From an uncultured Zetaproteobacteria bacterium (GTDB lineage Bacteria > Pseudomonadota > Zetaproteobacteria > Mariprofundales > Mariprofundaceae), in the NCBI GenBank assembly GCA_947311795.1, contig CAMZLX010000103.1, positions 1-11,500 on the forward strand: a DNA stretch of 11,500 bases. Reading direction: 5' to 3'. The position numbers were made by a program, and so were the translations under genes. Positions 6,198 through 11,500 of this stretch are shown one piece after another; the first letter of the stretch is position 1; each line of letters starts with the position of its first letter. The notes under the pieces were generated by a model. That model was not told the origin of the DNA. It ran no database searches and was given only the letters and a program-made list of their open reading frames with translations.

Positions 6198-7465
6198 TAC
6201 AAGCTTTCCTCAATCAGAATTTGCCAAGGTTGGCTTTTATCACTGCGTGTTAAATACAAACGTTTTTTACCTGTGTCACTGTAATTGCTGGATTGGTATT
6301 TTTGTTTAAATTCCACCACGACCATTTCACCGCTTTTCCAAGGTGTTGGGTCATGAATAATGGTAACATCATCCAAACCAACTTTAATATATTTTTTGTT
6401 TCCATTCACACGTTCTTTGTAACGTTTCCAACCTTTAAGGTCATATTTTCCAGAACGAAAATTGGTGTGGTAGTGTGACAAATATGCATCGGCATTTAAA
6501 GATTCCCAATCGTGCTCCCATGTTTGAATACTGGTCTTAATAGATGCCAATAATCCAGCTTGTTTGTCTTGCGAATCAAACACAAAATCTTCGCCAATAA
6601 TCACCCATGTTTTGTTGGGGCTGACATATTTTTCCATTTGCTTAAGCACATTGTTGGGTAGGGCAAAACAACCACGAGTATCTTGGGGAGGACGGCGTTT
6701 TTTGCTTTCTGGATAACCGTGCATCCAAATGCCATCACCTGTTTTGCCATGGAGCTTGTCCAAGGCATTGGGGTAGTCGATGGGGAACACGACAGGACCA
6801 TATTTGGCACGAAGCGCTGGGTCATGGCGAATGGATGTGAAGCGATAAATACCATTAGGTGTGCGCGCATCACCGCGTTTTAATTTATCACCACCTTTGG
6901 CACCAGTCACCACATATTCATCGGCAACACGAACCAGTTCACCTTGGTGGTTGCGCTGATACACAAATAAACGCGACCGTGCTTTATCCACCATGAATAC
7001 CGTTTTAATGCTTGAATTGAGCTGCAAAATATCAAGGGGAAACCCGGATGTACCATCAATTTTATCGGCAAAGGCTTGTAAACGAACGGTGGCTTCGTTT
7101 AAGTCTTCGCTCAAATCAATAGCAGCAAATTGCTGCTCAGAAAGCTTGCGATGTTTGGCATAGTTACCTGATGCAGATACGGCAGTTAAAGCTTCTCTGC
7201 GGTGAGCTTCGGCTTTGAGTAGTTCCGCAAGAGGATCACTGCTGGTATTCAAACTATTAAGAACAGAGAGTGCTTTTTTTGGGTTGTTTTCTTCCAAAGC
7301 TAGGGTTGCTTTGAGGATATTTCGTGATTCTACATCTAATTCTTGGGTGTTGTCTTGTTCTAAAGCGTGCCAAATTTTATCACGCAAATTGGGGTGAATT
7401 TGGACTTGCGCCGCTAAAGCTTGAAAGCTCAAACATAAACTCAGGAGGAGTAGCGCAAATTTCAT
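6197..7465 (-). CDS. Periplasmic L,D-transpeptidase family protein (YkuD) with C-terminal NTF2-like domain
   Basis: A 422-residue exported enzyme. Signal peptide 1-19 (MKFALLLLSLCLSFQALAA). Residues about 20-135 are helical. The YkuD catalytic domain spans about 150-292: KTVFMVDKARSRLFVYQ, then RTPNGIYRF, IWMHGYPESK with H249, and DTRGCFALPN with the catalytic Cys266. Such enzymes join or cleave peptidoglycan stem peptides or remove Braun lipoprotein; the sequence resembles the YafK/DpaA branch. The last 115 residues form an NTF2-like domain (from about SIQTWEHDW). This YkuD plus NTF2 order is known in Csd6 and Pgp2, L,D-carboxypeptidases of Helicobacter and Campylobacter that set cell shape. 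Whether this protein is a transpeptidase or carboxypeptidase cannot be told from sequence. Its ATG overlaps the stop of the TPR gene by 4 nt, and that protein carries a similar C-terminal domain. Confidence 0.9.
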   Translation of the reverse strand: MKFALLLLSLCLSFQALAAQVQIHPNLRDKIWHALEQDNTQELDVESRNILKATLALEENNPKKALSVLNSLNTSSDPLAELLKAEAHRREALTAVSASGNYAKHRKLSEQQFAAIDLSEDLNEATVRLQAFADKIDGTSGFPLDILQLNSSIKTVFMVDKARSRLFVYQRNHQGELVRVADEYVVTGAKGGDKLKRGDARTPNGIYRFTSIRHDPALRAKYGPVVFPIDYPNALDKLHGKTGDGIWMHGYPESKKRRPPQDTRGCFALPNNVLKQMEKYVSPNKTWVIIGEDFVFDSQDKQAGLLASIKTSIQTWEHDWESLNADAYLSHYHTNFRSGKYDLKGWKRYKERVNGNKKYIKVGLDDVTIIHDPTPWKSGEMVVVEFKQKYQSSNYSDTGKKRLYLTRSDKSQPWQILIEESL

Positions 7466-8469
7466 GGAAGCGATACCTCAGATATAATTTTCCAACCATC
7501 AGGTGTGTATTTCATGGTAATTTCCTTGCGGTCATCACCCGCATAAGTATTGGAACGGAAATGTTGCAATATAGAGATGGTAGCCATATCACGGCTGGTA
7601 GGAATATCCACTTCTACCTTTTTAAACTGCACATTGATAAAGGTTTTGTTTTTAATCACACGCGTTTTGTAAGCTTTCCATGCAGCGATGTCTGCGAAGC
7701 GTGAATCAGGTGTATACTCATCGCCATAGGCGGCGAAATATGCCTTAAGGTCTTGGCTAGACCACGCGCTCCGCCATGTTTCCAGTGCATCCAATACTCC
7801 TGTAATGGATTTGTCTTCTGCGATAGATGGCGTTGCCGTGATAGGCGCTGCTGCTGTATAGGTATCAGCTGGCTTGGCTGGGGTTGTTTCAGGCGCAGGT
7901 TTAACGGGCGTGACAGGCTTTGTTGCTTTGGGCTGCGTATTCATGACAATATCATCATTGCTAGCAGCATGATGTGAAGAAGGATTACGCGCCTTGAGAA
8001 GTCGAGCATAACGCTGTTCAACAGCAGGGCTTGCACCATGATTAAGGCTGTTGCGGTAATGTTGCAGCGCCAATTTGACGTGCAAATCAGCCAGATTTTC
8101 TTCGGCAACTGCATAGTTGGGGCGTTTTTCCAAGGCAATTTCAAGTTCTTTGATGGCAGCTTTGGTATCACCCAAATTGTTATACACCGCAGCCAAGTTG
8201 TTATGCGGTTCAGCAAGCGTGGGGCGAAGCTCAGTCACATGCCTAAAGGCTTCGATGGCTTGATGGTCGCGTTGTTCATGCACTTGCGCCACACCAAATA
8301 AAAACCACGCCTCATAATTATCCTGCTCAGCATCTACTAAACTTTGCAGTGTTGCCAATGCGTTGGCATACCGACCTGCGTTCATGTCTTGTTTGGCTTG
8401 TTCTAAGGCTGTGCTCCCTGCAAAGGCAGGTAGTGTCATCAACCCCATTATCAGTAAGAAACGAATCAT
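7462..8469 (-). CDS. Periplasmic TPR protein with C-terminal NTF2-like domain
   Basis: A 335-residue protein with signal peptide 1-17 (MIRFLLIMGLMTLPAFA). Residues about 19-160 hold three to four TPR units; the best are NYEAWFLFGVAQVHEQRDHQ (51-70), AEPHNNLAAVYNNLGDTKAA (86-105) and the following helix pair. A Pro/Ala/Thr/Lys-rich linker (about 178-215) leads to an NTF2-like domain (about 222-335). That domain matches the C-terminus of the downstream transpeptidase in pattern: TWxxxW, AYxxxY, WKxYKxRV and a closing GWKI. TPRs mediate protein contacts, so this is plausibly a partner or scaffold for the transpeptidase; that is inference. GGAGA lies about 8 nt before the ATG. The start overlaps the folA stop by 4 nt and the stop overlaps the transpeptidase start by 4 nt. 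Confidence 0.85.
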   Translation of the reverse strand: MIRFLLIMGLMTLPAFAGSTALEQAKQDMNAGRYANALATLQSLVDAEQDNYEAWFLFGVAQVHEQRDHQAIEAFRHVTELRPTLAEPHNNLAAVYNNLGDTKAAIKELEIALEKRPNYAVAEENLADLHVKLALQHYRNSLNHGASPAVEQRYARLLKARNPSSHHAASNDDIVMNTQPKATKPVTPVKPAPETTPAKPADTYTAAAPITATPSIAEDKSITGVLDALETWRSAWSSQDLKAYFAAYGDEYTPDSRFADIAAWKAYKTRVIKNKTFINVQFKKVEVDIPTSRDMATISILQHFRSNTYAGDDRKEITMKYTPDGWKIISEVSLP

Positions 8470-8963
8470 TGTTGTTCTCCGCGTTGGTAAATCTCAAATC
8501 GGTAAGCATACTTGTTTTTTTCATCAGGCGCATGGCTTTCACGATGGTGCTGTGTCCAATCATCCATATTCATCTTGGGAAACCATGCATCACCTTTAAA
8601 GTCGTGATCAATATGGGTGACATACAGCTTCTCAGCAAATGGCGTTGCAAGCGCATAAATTTCAGCGCCACCCATGACCATCAACTCTTCATCTTTGCAC
8701 ATCTCAAGCGCATCTTGAATATCATGAACCACTTCACAACCCTCAATCTGCAAACCTTTTTGCCGTGATAAAATGATGTTGCGGCGTTTGGGCAAAGGAT
8801 TACCAATGGATTCATAAGTTTTACGCCCCATGAGCACAGCTTTGCCAAGTGTTTGCTTGCGAAACCACGCCATATCCGCAGGTATATCAGAAATACCCCA
8901 AGGTATATGATTGTTTGCACCAATCAGACGGTTGTTATCCATTGCCCAAATTAAAGAAATCAT
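8466..8963 (-). CDS. folA: Dihydrofolate reductase
   Basis: A 165-residue enzyme reducing dihydrofolate to tetrahydrofolate with NADPH, the target of trimethoprim. MISLIWAMDNNRLIG aligns directly with the E. coli N-terminus, followed by IPW, the catalytic acid D30 (PADMAWF, equivalent to Asp27), VLMGRKTYESIG (NADPH site), NIILSRQ, VMGGAEIY (Gly-Gly turn) and LYVTHID with the conserved Thr. Length is close to the usual 159-165. Between W22 and the catalytic Asp there are three more residues than in E. coli (GISDI in place of NL), which lengthens the Met20 loop. It is the first gene of the six-gene - strand operon. Its Shine-Dalgarno is poor: GAGG lies about 13 nt before the ATG, but the conserved N-terminus fixes the start. 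Confidence 0.95.
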   Translation of the reverse strand: MISLIWAMDNNRLIGANNHIPWGISDIPADMAWFRKQTLGKAVLMGRKTYESIGNPLPKRRNIILSRQKGLQIEGCEVVHDIQDALEMCKDEELMVMGGAEIYALATPFAEKLYVTHIDHDFKGDAWFPKMNMDDWTQHHRESHAPDEKNKYAYRFEIYQRGEQQ

Positions 8964-8999
8964 ACGGTTGCAGCTACCTCACTTTAAAGAAGCGCAAAT

Positions 9000-9028
9000 T
9001 TAACAGAAACAGGGTTTTATGCTAGATT
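9000..9028 (+). promoter_or_regulatory. Sigma-70-type promoter with extended -10
   Basis: TTAACA (9000-9005, 5 of 6 to the -35 consensus) is followed by a 17-bp spacer ending in TGC and then TAGATT (9023-9028, 4 of 6 to the -10). TG one base before the -10 is an extended -10 element. A start about 7 nt downstream would fall on the A of the ATG at 9035, giving a leaderless mRNA for the small membrane protein. Confidence 0.55.
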
Positions 9029-9034
9029 ACGGAT

Positions 9035-9148
9035 ATGAGCTGCTGCGATGACCCGAATACACGCAAAGAAAAACCATTTCCAACATGGTTGGCATTGATT
9101 GCTGCATTGGTTTTAATCTTTGGTGGGCTTTGGTTTCTACTAAGGTGA
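9035..9148 (+). CDS. 37-residue single-span membrane protein, unknown function
   Basis: A short ORF (ATG 9035 to TGA 9146-9148). It encodes a Cys-Cys N-terminus (MSCCDDPNTRKEK), then a hydrophobic segment of about 18 residues (WLALIAALVLIFGGLWFLL) and a final Arg. The charge pattern suggests one membrane helix. The polar N-terminus with adjacent Cys residues could bind metal, which would suit the metal-efflux genes downstream, but nothing shows this directly. There is no Shine-Dalgarno; a good promoter places its predicted start at the ATG. It lies between divergent folA and the Met/His/Cys-rich gene. I recognise no family, and the ORF could be fortuitous. Confidence 0.5.
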   Translation: MSCCDDPNTRKEKPFPTWLALIAALVLIFGGLWFLLR

Positions 9149-9160
9149 ACGCCTTTTAAC

Positions 9161-9190
9161 TTGACTTTGTTTAACGTAAAAGTCTAAGTT
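9161..9190 (+). promoter_or_regulatory. MerR/CueR-type metal-responsive promoter
   Basis: TTGACT (9161-9166) and TAAGTT (9185-9190) are separated by 18 bp, and the spacer region carries the dyad GACTTT (9163-9168) / AAAGTC (9179-9184). A -35 of TTGACT, a dyad between the boxes and a -10 one base from TAAGGT match the layout of MerR-family promoters such as mer, whose spacers are 19-20 bp. The predicted start falls on the A of the ATG at 9197. The regulator gene is not in the window. Confidence 0.55.
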
Positions 9191-9196
9191 GCCTCT

Positions 9197-9631
9197 ATGT
9201 TTGGTTCAATCAAAAACCTTTTCAAGCCTGCCAAATCTTCCGCAAAACGTTTAAGCCATTTGGTATTGGGCGTGTTTATGCTGCAAGTGGTTGCCGCGGG
9301 GTTTTGTGTGCCAATGGTGTCTGCGGCTTCTGTTTCGCAAGCTTCAAACATGGAACATTGCATGACGTCGAGCATGGACAAGCAAACCATGTCTATGGAT
9401 ACATCCATGGCAAAACATGCTTGTGCGCATTGTGATATGCCTGATGTGAATATCTCATTGGATAAAGTCAGCTTTAATATTACTGATATTGCTACGGATT
9501 TCTTTGTGGTGGCGATAGTGCCGACTGCATTGGACGTTGAAGCAGGCTCATTTGTTGTTTCGCCCCCTGATTTACAAACACATTACACCTCCCTTTCTAC
9601 TTACAACTTAAACCTTCGCATCCGCGTTTGA
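9197..9631 (+). CDS. Secreted Met/His/Cys-rich protein, probable copper/silver-binding
   Basis: A 144-residue protein. A basic N-region (MFGSIKNLFKPAKSSAKRL) and hydrophobic core ending in VPMVSA, about residue 43, form a signal peptide or anchor. Residues 52-81 are dense in soft-metal ligands: M52, H54, C55, M56, M60, M65, M67, M71, then H74-x-C76-x-H78-C79 and M81. Such Met/His/Cys clusters are typical of periplasmic copper or silver handling. A hydrophobic patch (FFVVAIVP, about 102-109) follows, then a polar tail. Downstream lie CusC- and CusB-type genes, so it may deliver or sense metal for that pump, as CusF does in E. coli, though it is not a CusF homologue by eye. There is no Shine-Dalgarno; the MerR-like promoter suggests a leaderless message. 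An internal ATG at 9278 would drop most of the signal region. Confidence 0.75.
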   Translation: MFGSIKNLFKPAKSSAKRLSHLVLGVFMLQVVAAGFCVPMVSAASVSQASNMEHCMTSSMDKQTMSMDTSMAKHACAHCDMPDVNISLDKVSFNITDIATDFFVVAIVPTALDVEAGSFVVSPPDLQTHYTSLSTYNLNLRIRV

Positions 9632-9648
9632 TTTAACCTTTTGCTAAC

Positions 9649-9675
9649 GCCATAGCGGGTTTCGCTGTGGTTTTT
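9649..9675 (+). terminator. Rho-independent terminator or attenuator before the cusC-like gene
   Basis: CCATAGCG (9650-9657) pairs with CGCTGTGG (9663-9670) over 8 bp with one G:U, around the loop GGTTT, followed by TTTTT (9671-9675). It lies 18 nt after the Met/His/Cys-rich gene and 40 nt before the efflux channel start. No separate strong promoter is obvious between the hairpin and the channel gene, so it may let only part of the transcripts through. Confidence 0.65.
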
Positions 9676-9714
9676 GTCGTGCTTTTTCGGCAATGATTTT
9701 AGTAGGAGGTTTGG

Positions 9715-10989
9715 ATGAAATCCGTTCCCTTTCACATATTCGCACTTTTGAGTGTGTTGGTTTTGGTCAACACTGCATATGCAGATGAACCATTAACTTT
9801 AAAACAAGTATCAGCAATGGTGCAACATAACCCCGCACTGCTTGCCCGCACGGCAAGTGCCGAAGCGTATGCCTTTAAACCTGCACAAGTGGGCGGTTTG
9901 CCCGACCCAGTTTTGTCTATTGGCGCGATTAGTTTTCCTGTGGACACATTGAACCGTGACCAAGAAAACATGACCCAATTACAAGTGGGTATCAGCCAAT
10001 CATTTCCCTTTCCCGGCACATTGGGGCTTGCAGCGCAATCGGATGAATACATGGCGCAAGCAGCAAGCTTGGATGTGGATGAATTGAGGTTGCAATTGAT
10101 TAGCCACGCCCAACAAAGCTGGTGGAGTTTGTTTTACCTCGACCGCGCTTTGGATACAGTTGCTCGCAACAAACAATTATTAAAGCAGCTTATTCGTATT
10201 GCTGAAAGTAAATACAAAACAGGTCAAGGATTGCAGCAAGATGTGCTTTTGGCACAATTGGAATTATCCAAGTTATTGGATATTCAACTGCAACTGCAAA
10301 GCGCAAGGCAACAAGAATCTATTCGTTTAAATACTGTGCTGAACCGTCCAGCACAACAGTCTATCGTGTTGCCGCAAGCGGTGGAAGAAACATGGGTTGC
10401 AGCCCAAGCAGAGCAAGTGTTGATGGATAAAGCTTTGCAATACAGACCGAAACTCAACAAACAAAACAAACTTATAGAAGCAGCCGAAGCGCAGGTATCG
10501 CTTGCTGATAAAGCATATTATCCAGACTTTAAACTGGGTGCGACTTATGGCTTTCGCGCAGCAAATCCTGTAACCAATGTGGATAGAGCTGACCTTGCCA
10601 GCATTACACTGAGCATGAGTTTACCTTTCTTTGGTGAAACCCAAGATGCCAACGCAGACGAAAAGAAAGCGGCTTTGGCAAGCCAGGGTTTTGCTTATCA
10701 AGATGCGAAGCAGGCTGTGATGGCAGAAATTTCGCAAGCACTGACAAGTTATGAACAAAGCAAAGCGCAGGTTGCGCTGTTCAAGCAAGGCATTATCCCG
10801 CAAGCCAAACAAACTGTGGCATCCATGCGGGCTGCGTATCAGGTGAATAAAGTGGACTTCTTAAACCTGATTCGCGCACAAATCACATTATACAATTATG
10901 AAACCCAATATTGGAAAGCATTTGCATCAGCAAAACAAGCTTTAGCCATGTTGGGTGCAGCCGTAGGCGAGGAAGGGAATGATGAATAA
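9715..10989 (+). CDS. Outer-membrane efflux channel, TolC/CusC family
   Basis: A 424-residue outer-membrane factor forming the exit duct of a tripartite RND pump. Signal peptide 1-23 (ending in NTAYA, cleaved before DEPLTL). There is no lipobox, unlike E. coli CusC. The family layout is visible: NPALLARTASAEAY, GLPDPVLSIG, the QSFPFPGTLGL segment, long helical hairpins (about 115-215 and 325-415), and the inner repeat YYPDFKLGATYGFR and LSMSLPFFG. This version of the family (PDPVLS, FPFPG) is typical of heavy-metal CusC/CzcC-like channels. AGGAGG at 9704-9709, 5 nt before the ATG, is a strong ribosome site. The last 11 nt overlap the adaptor gene. Copper/silver specificity is inferred from neighbours. 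Confidence 0.92.
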   Translation: MKSVPFHIFALLSVLVLVNTAYADEPLTLKQVSAMVQHNPALLARTASAEAYAFKPAQVGGLPDPVLSIGAISFPVDTLNRDQENMTQLQVGISQSFPFPGTLGLAAQSDEYMAQAASLDVDELRLQLISHAQQSWWSLFYLDRALDTVARNKQLLKQLIRIAESKYKTGQGLQQDVLLAQLELSKLLDIQLQLQSARQQESIRLNTVLNRPAQQSIVLPQAVEETWVAAQAEQVLMDKALQYRPKLNKQNKLIEAAEAQVSLADKAYYPDFKLGATYGFRAANPVTNVDRADLASITLSMSLPFFGETQDANADEKKAALASQGFAYQDAKQAVMAEISQALTSYEQSKAQVALFKQGIIPQAKQTVASMRAAYQVNKVDFLNLIRAQITLYNYETQYWKAFASAKQALAMLGAAVGEEGNDE

Positions 10990-11500
10990 ACAAACAATAG
11001 CAACTGGACTGGTCATGTTGAGCCTTGGGCTTGGTGCAGGGTATTTCTTTTCGCCTGATGAGGCAGTCATGAACATGGAAAATCAGGTGAGCCAGGCGGC
11101 GGAAAAAGAAGTGTTGTTTTATCGAAATCCGATGAACCCTGCGATTACTTCGCCTGTGTTTACCCAAGATGAAATGGGTATGGACTACATTCCTGTGTAT
11201 GCGGATGGCGGCAGCGGTGGTGATGCACCGATTGGTACGGTATCTATTGACGGAACTGTGGTGCAAAACATGGGTGTAAGAACATCTAAAGCTATAAATC
11301 GCAACCTTTCACATGATATTGCTACCATAGGGCGTATAACCTATGATGAAAAGCGTGTTGCACTGCTTCATCCCAAGTATGAAGGCTGGGTTGAAGCCAT
11401 GTTTATTGATAAAACGGGTGAAAAAGTTGGCAAAGATACCATGTTGATGTCGATTTATTCGCCGCAGTTGGTGGCAACGCAAGAAGAGTATTTGTTGGCG
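10979..11500 (+). CDS. CusB-type periplasmic adaptor (membrane fusion protein), 3' end outside window
   Basis: The first 174 residues of an RND adaptor that links the inner-membrane pump to the channel. N-terminal membrane anchor or signal (TIATGLVMLSLGLGAGYFF, 6-24). A metal-binding segment (about 47-74) reads FYRNPMNP, then EMGMDYIPVYAD. It corresponds to the heavy-metal-binding domain that in many adaptors has cysteines (CPMHP, CxxCGM) but in E. coli CusB, as here, keeps methionines only. Residues 136-174 (GWVEAMFIDKTGEKVGK and IYSPQLVATQEEYLLA) are the barrel-sandwich signature of CusB. Two adjacent ATGs, 10979 and 10982, are both possible; GAGG at 10969-10972 serves either. Overlap with the channel gene indicates coupling. 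The window ends in frame, so a CusA-type pump gene is expected beyond it. Confidence 0.9.
   Translation, partial: MMNKQTIATGLVMLSLGLGAGYFFSPDEAVMNMENQVSQAAEKEVLFYRNPMNPAITSPVFTQDEMGMDYIPVYADGGSGGDAPIGTVSIDGTVVQNMGVRTSKAINRNLSHDIATIGRITYDEKRVALLHPKYEGWVEAMFIDKTGEKVGKDTMLMSIYSPQLVATQEEYLLA

Noticed and set aside
8349..8768. 139-codon + strand ORF opposite folA and the TPR gene
   Set aside because: Spans the overlapping ends of two well-supported - strand genes and has no independent support.
10883..11266. 127-codon - strand ORF at the efflux gene junction
   Set aside because: His/Arg-rich shadow of the channel and adaptor genes, which carry family motifs and overlap by coupling.
1..11500. CRISPR array, prophage, transposase, tRNA or rRNA
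   Set aside because: No regularly spaced direct repeats, transposase or phage motifs, cloverleaf sequence or rRNA-like conserved blocks were seen. The only recombinase is XerC in its normal chromosomal neighbourhood.

Overview
The window looks like chromosome of a Gram-negative bacterium of the Pseudomonadota, at roughly mid-40s % GC. The signs are a type IV pilin, a DUF484 gene next to xerC (a neighbourhood known from gamma- and betaproteobacteria), periplasmic and outer-membrane proteins, and an RND metal-efflux operon. The genus cannot be named from this sequence; a gamma- or zetaproteobacterium is a guess.

Layout. Bases 1-504 hold the 3' part of an unrecognised membrane protein on the + strand. 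It converges on a type IV pilin gene (1000 to 521, - strand). Next comes a small - strand operon: a GNAT acetyltransferase (2638 to 2222), exodeoxyribonuclease III (2219 to 1449) and a small lipoprotein (1426 to 1112). Bases 2639-2932 are non-coding and hold two abutting palindromic elements: a nested, multi-stem inverted repeat (2715-2833) and a short REP/MITE-like element (2834-2891).

From 8963 down to 2933 runs a six-gene - strand operon joined by 4-nt, 4-nt, 1-nt, close and 4-nt junctions. Its genes are dihydrofolate reductase (folA), a periplasmic TPR protein with an NTF2-like C-terminus, an L,D-transpeptidase-family enzyme with a related NTF2-like C-terminus, a DUF484-GGDEF protein (probable diguanylate cyclase), the tyrosine recombinase XerC, and the 16S rRNA m5C methyltransferase RsmB. 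The operon mixes folate metabolism, peptidoglycan editing, c-di-GMP signalling, chromosome dimer resolution and ribosome maturation. The transpeptidase and TPR protein probably act together in the periplasm. xerC appears to start at a CTG just after the stop of the cyclase gene.

From 9000 to the right edge, on the + strand, is a metal-resistance region. It holds a 37-residue single-span membrane protein, a secreted Met/His/Cys-rich protein behind a MerR/CueR-like promoter, a hairpin terminator or attenuator, a CusC/TolC-type outer-membrane channel, and the start of a CusB-type periplasmic adaptor with a methionine-bearing metal-binding segment. This is most likely a copper/silver efflux system whose RND pump gene lies beyond the window. 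Both small + strand genes have a -10 element ending exactly 6 nt before their ATG and no Shine-Dalgarno, which suggests leaderless mRNAs.

No tRNA, rRNA, CRISPR array, transposase or prophage gene was seen. The best candidates for something undescribed are the 2715-2891 repeat pair, the paired NTF2-domain cell-wall proteins, the CTG start of xerC, and the two leaderless promoters.
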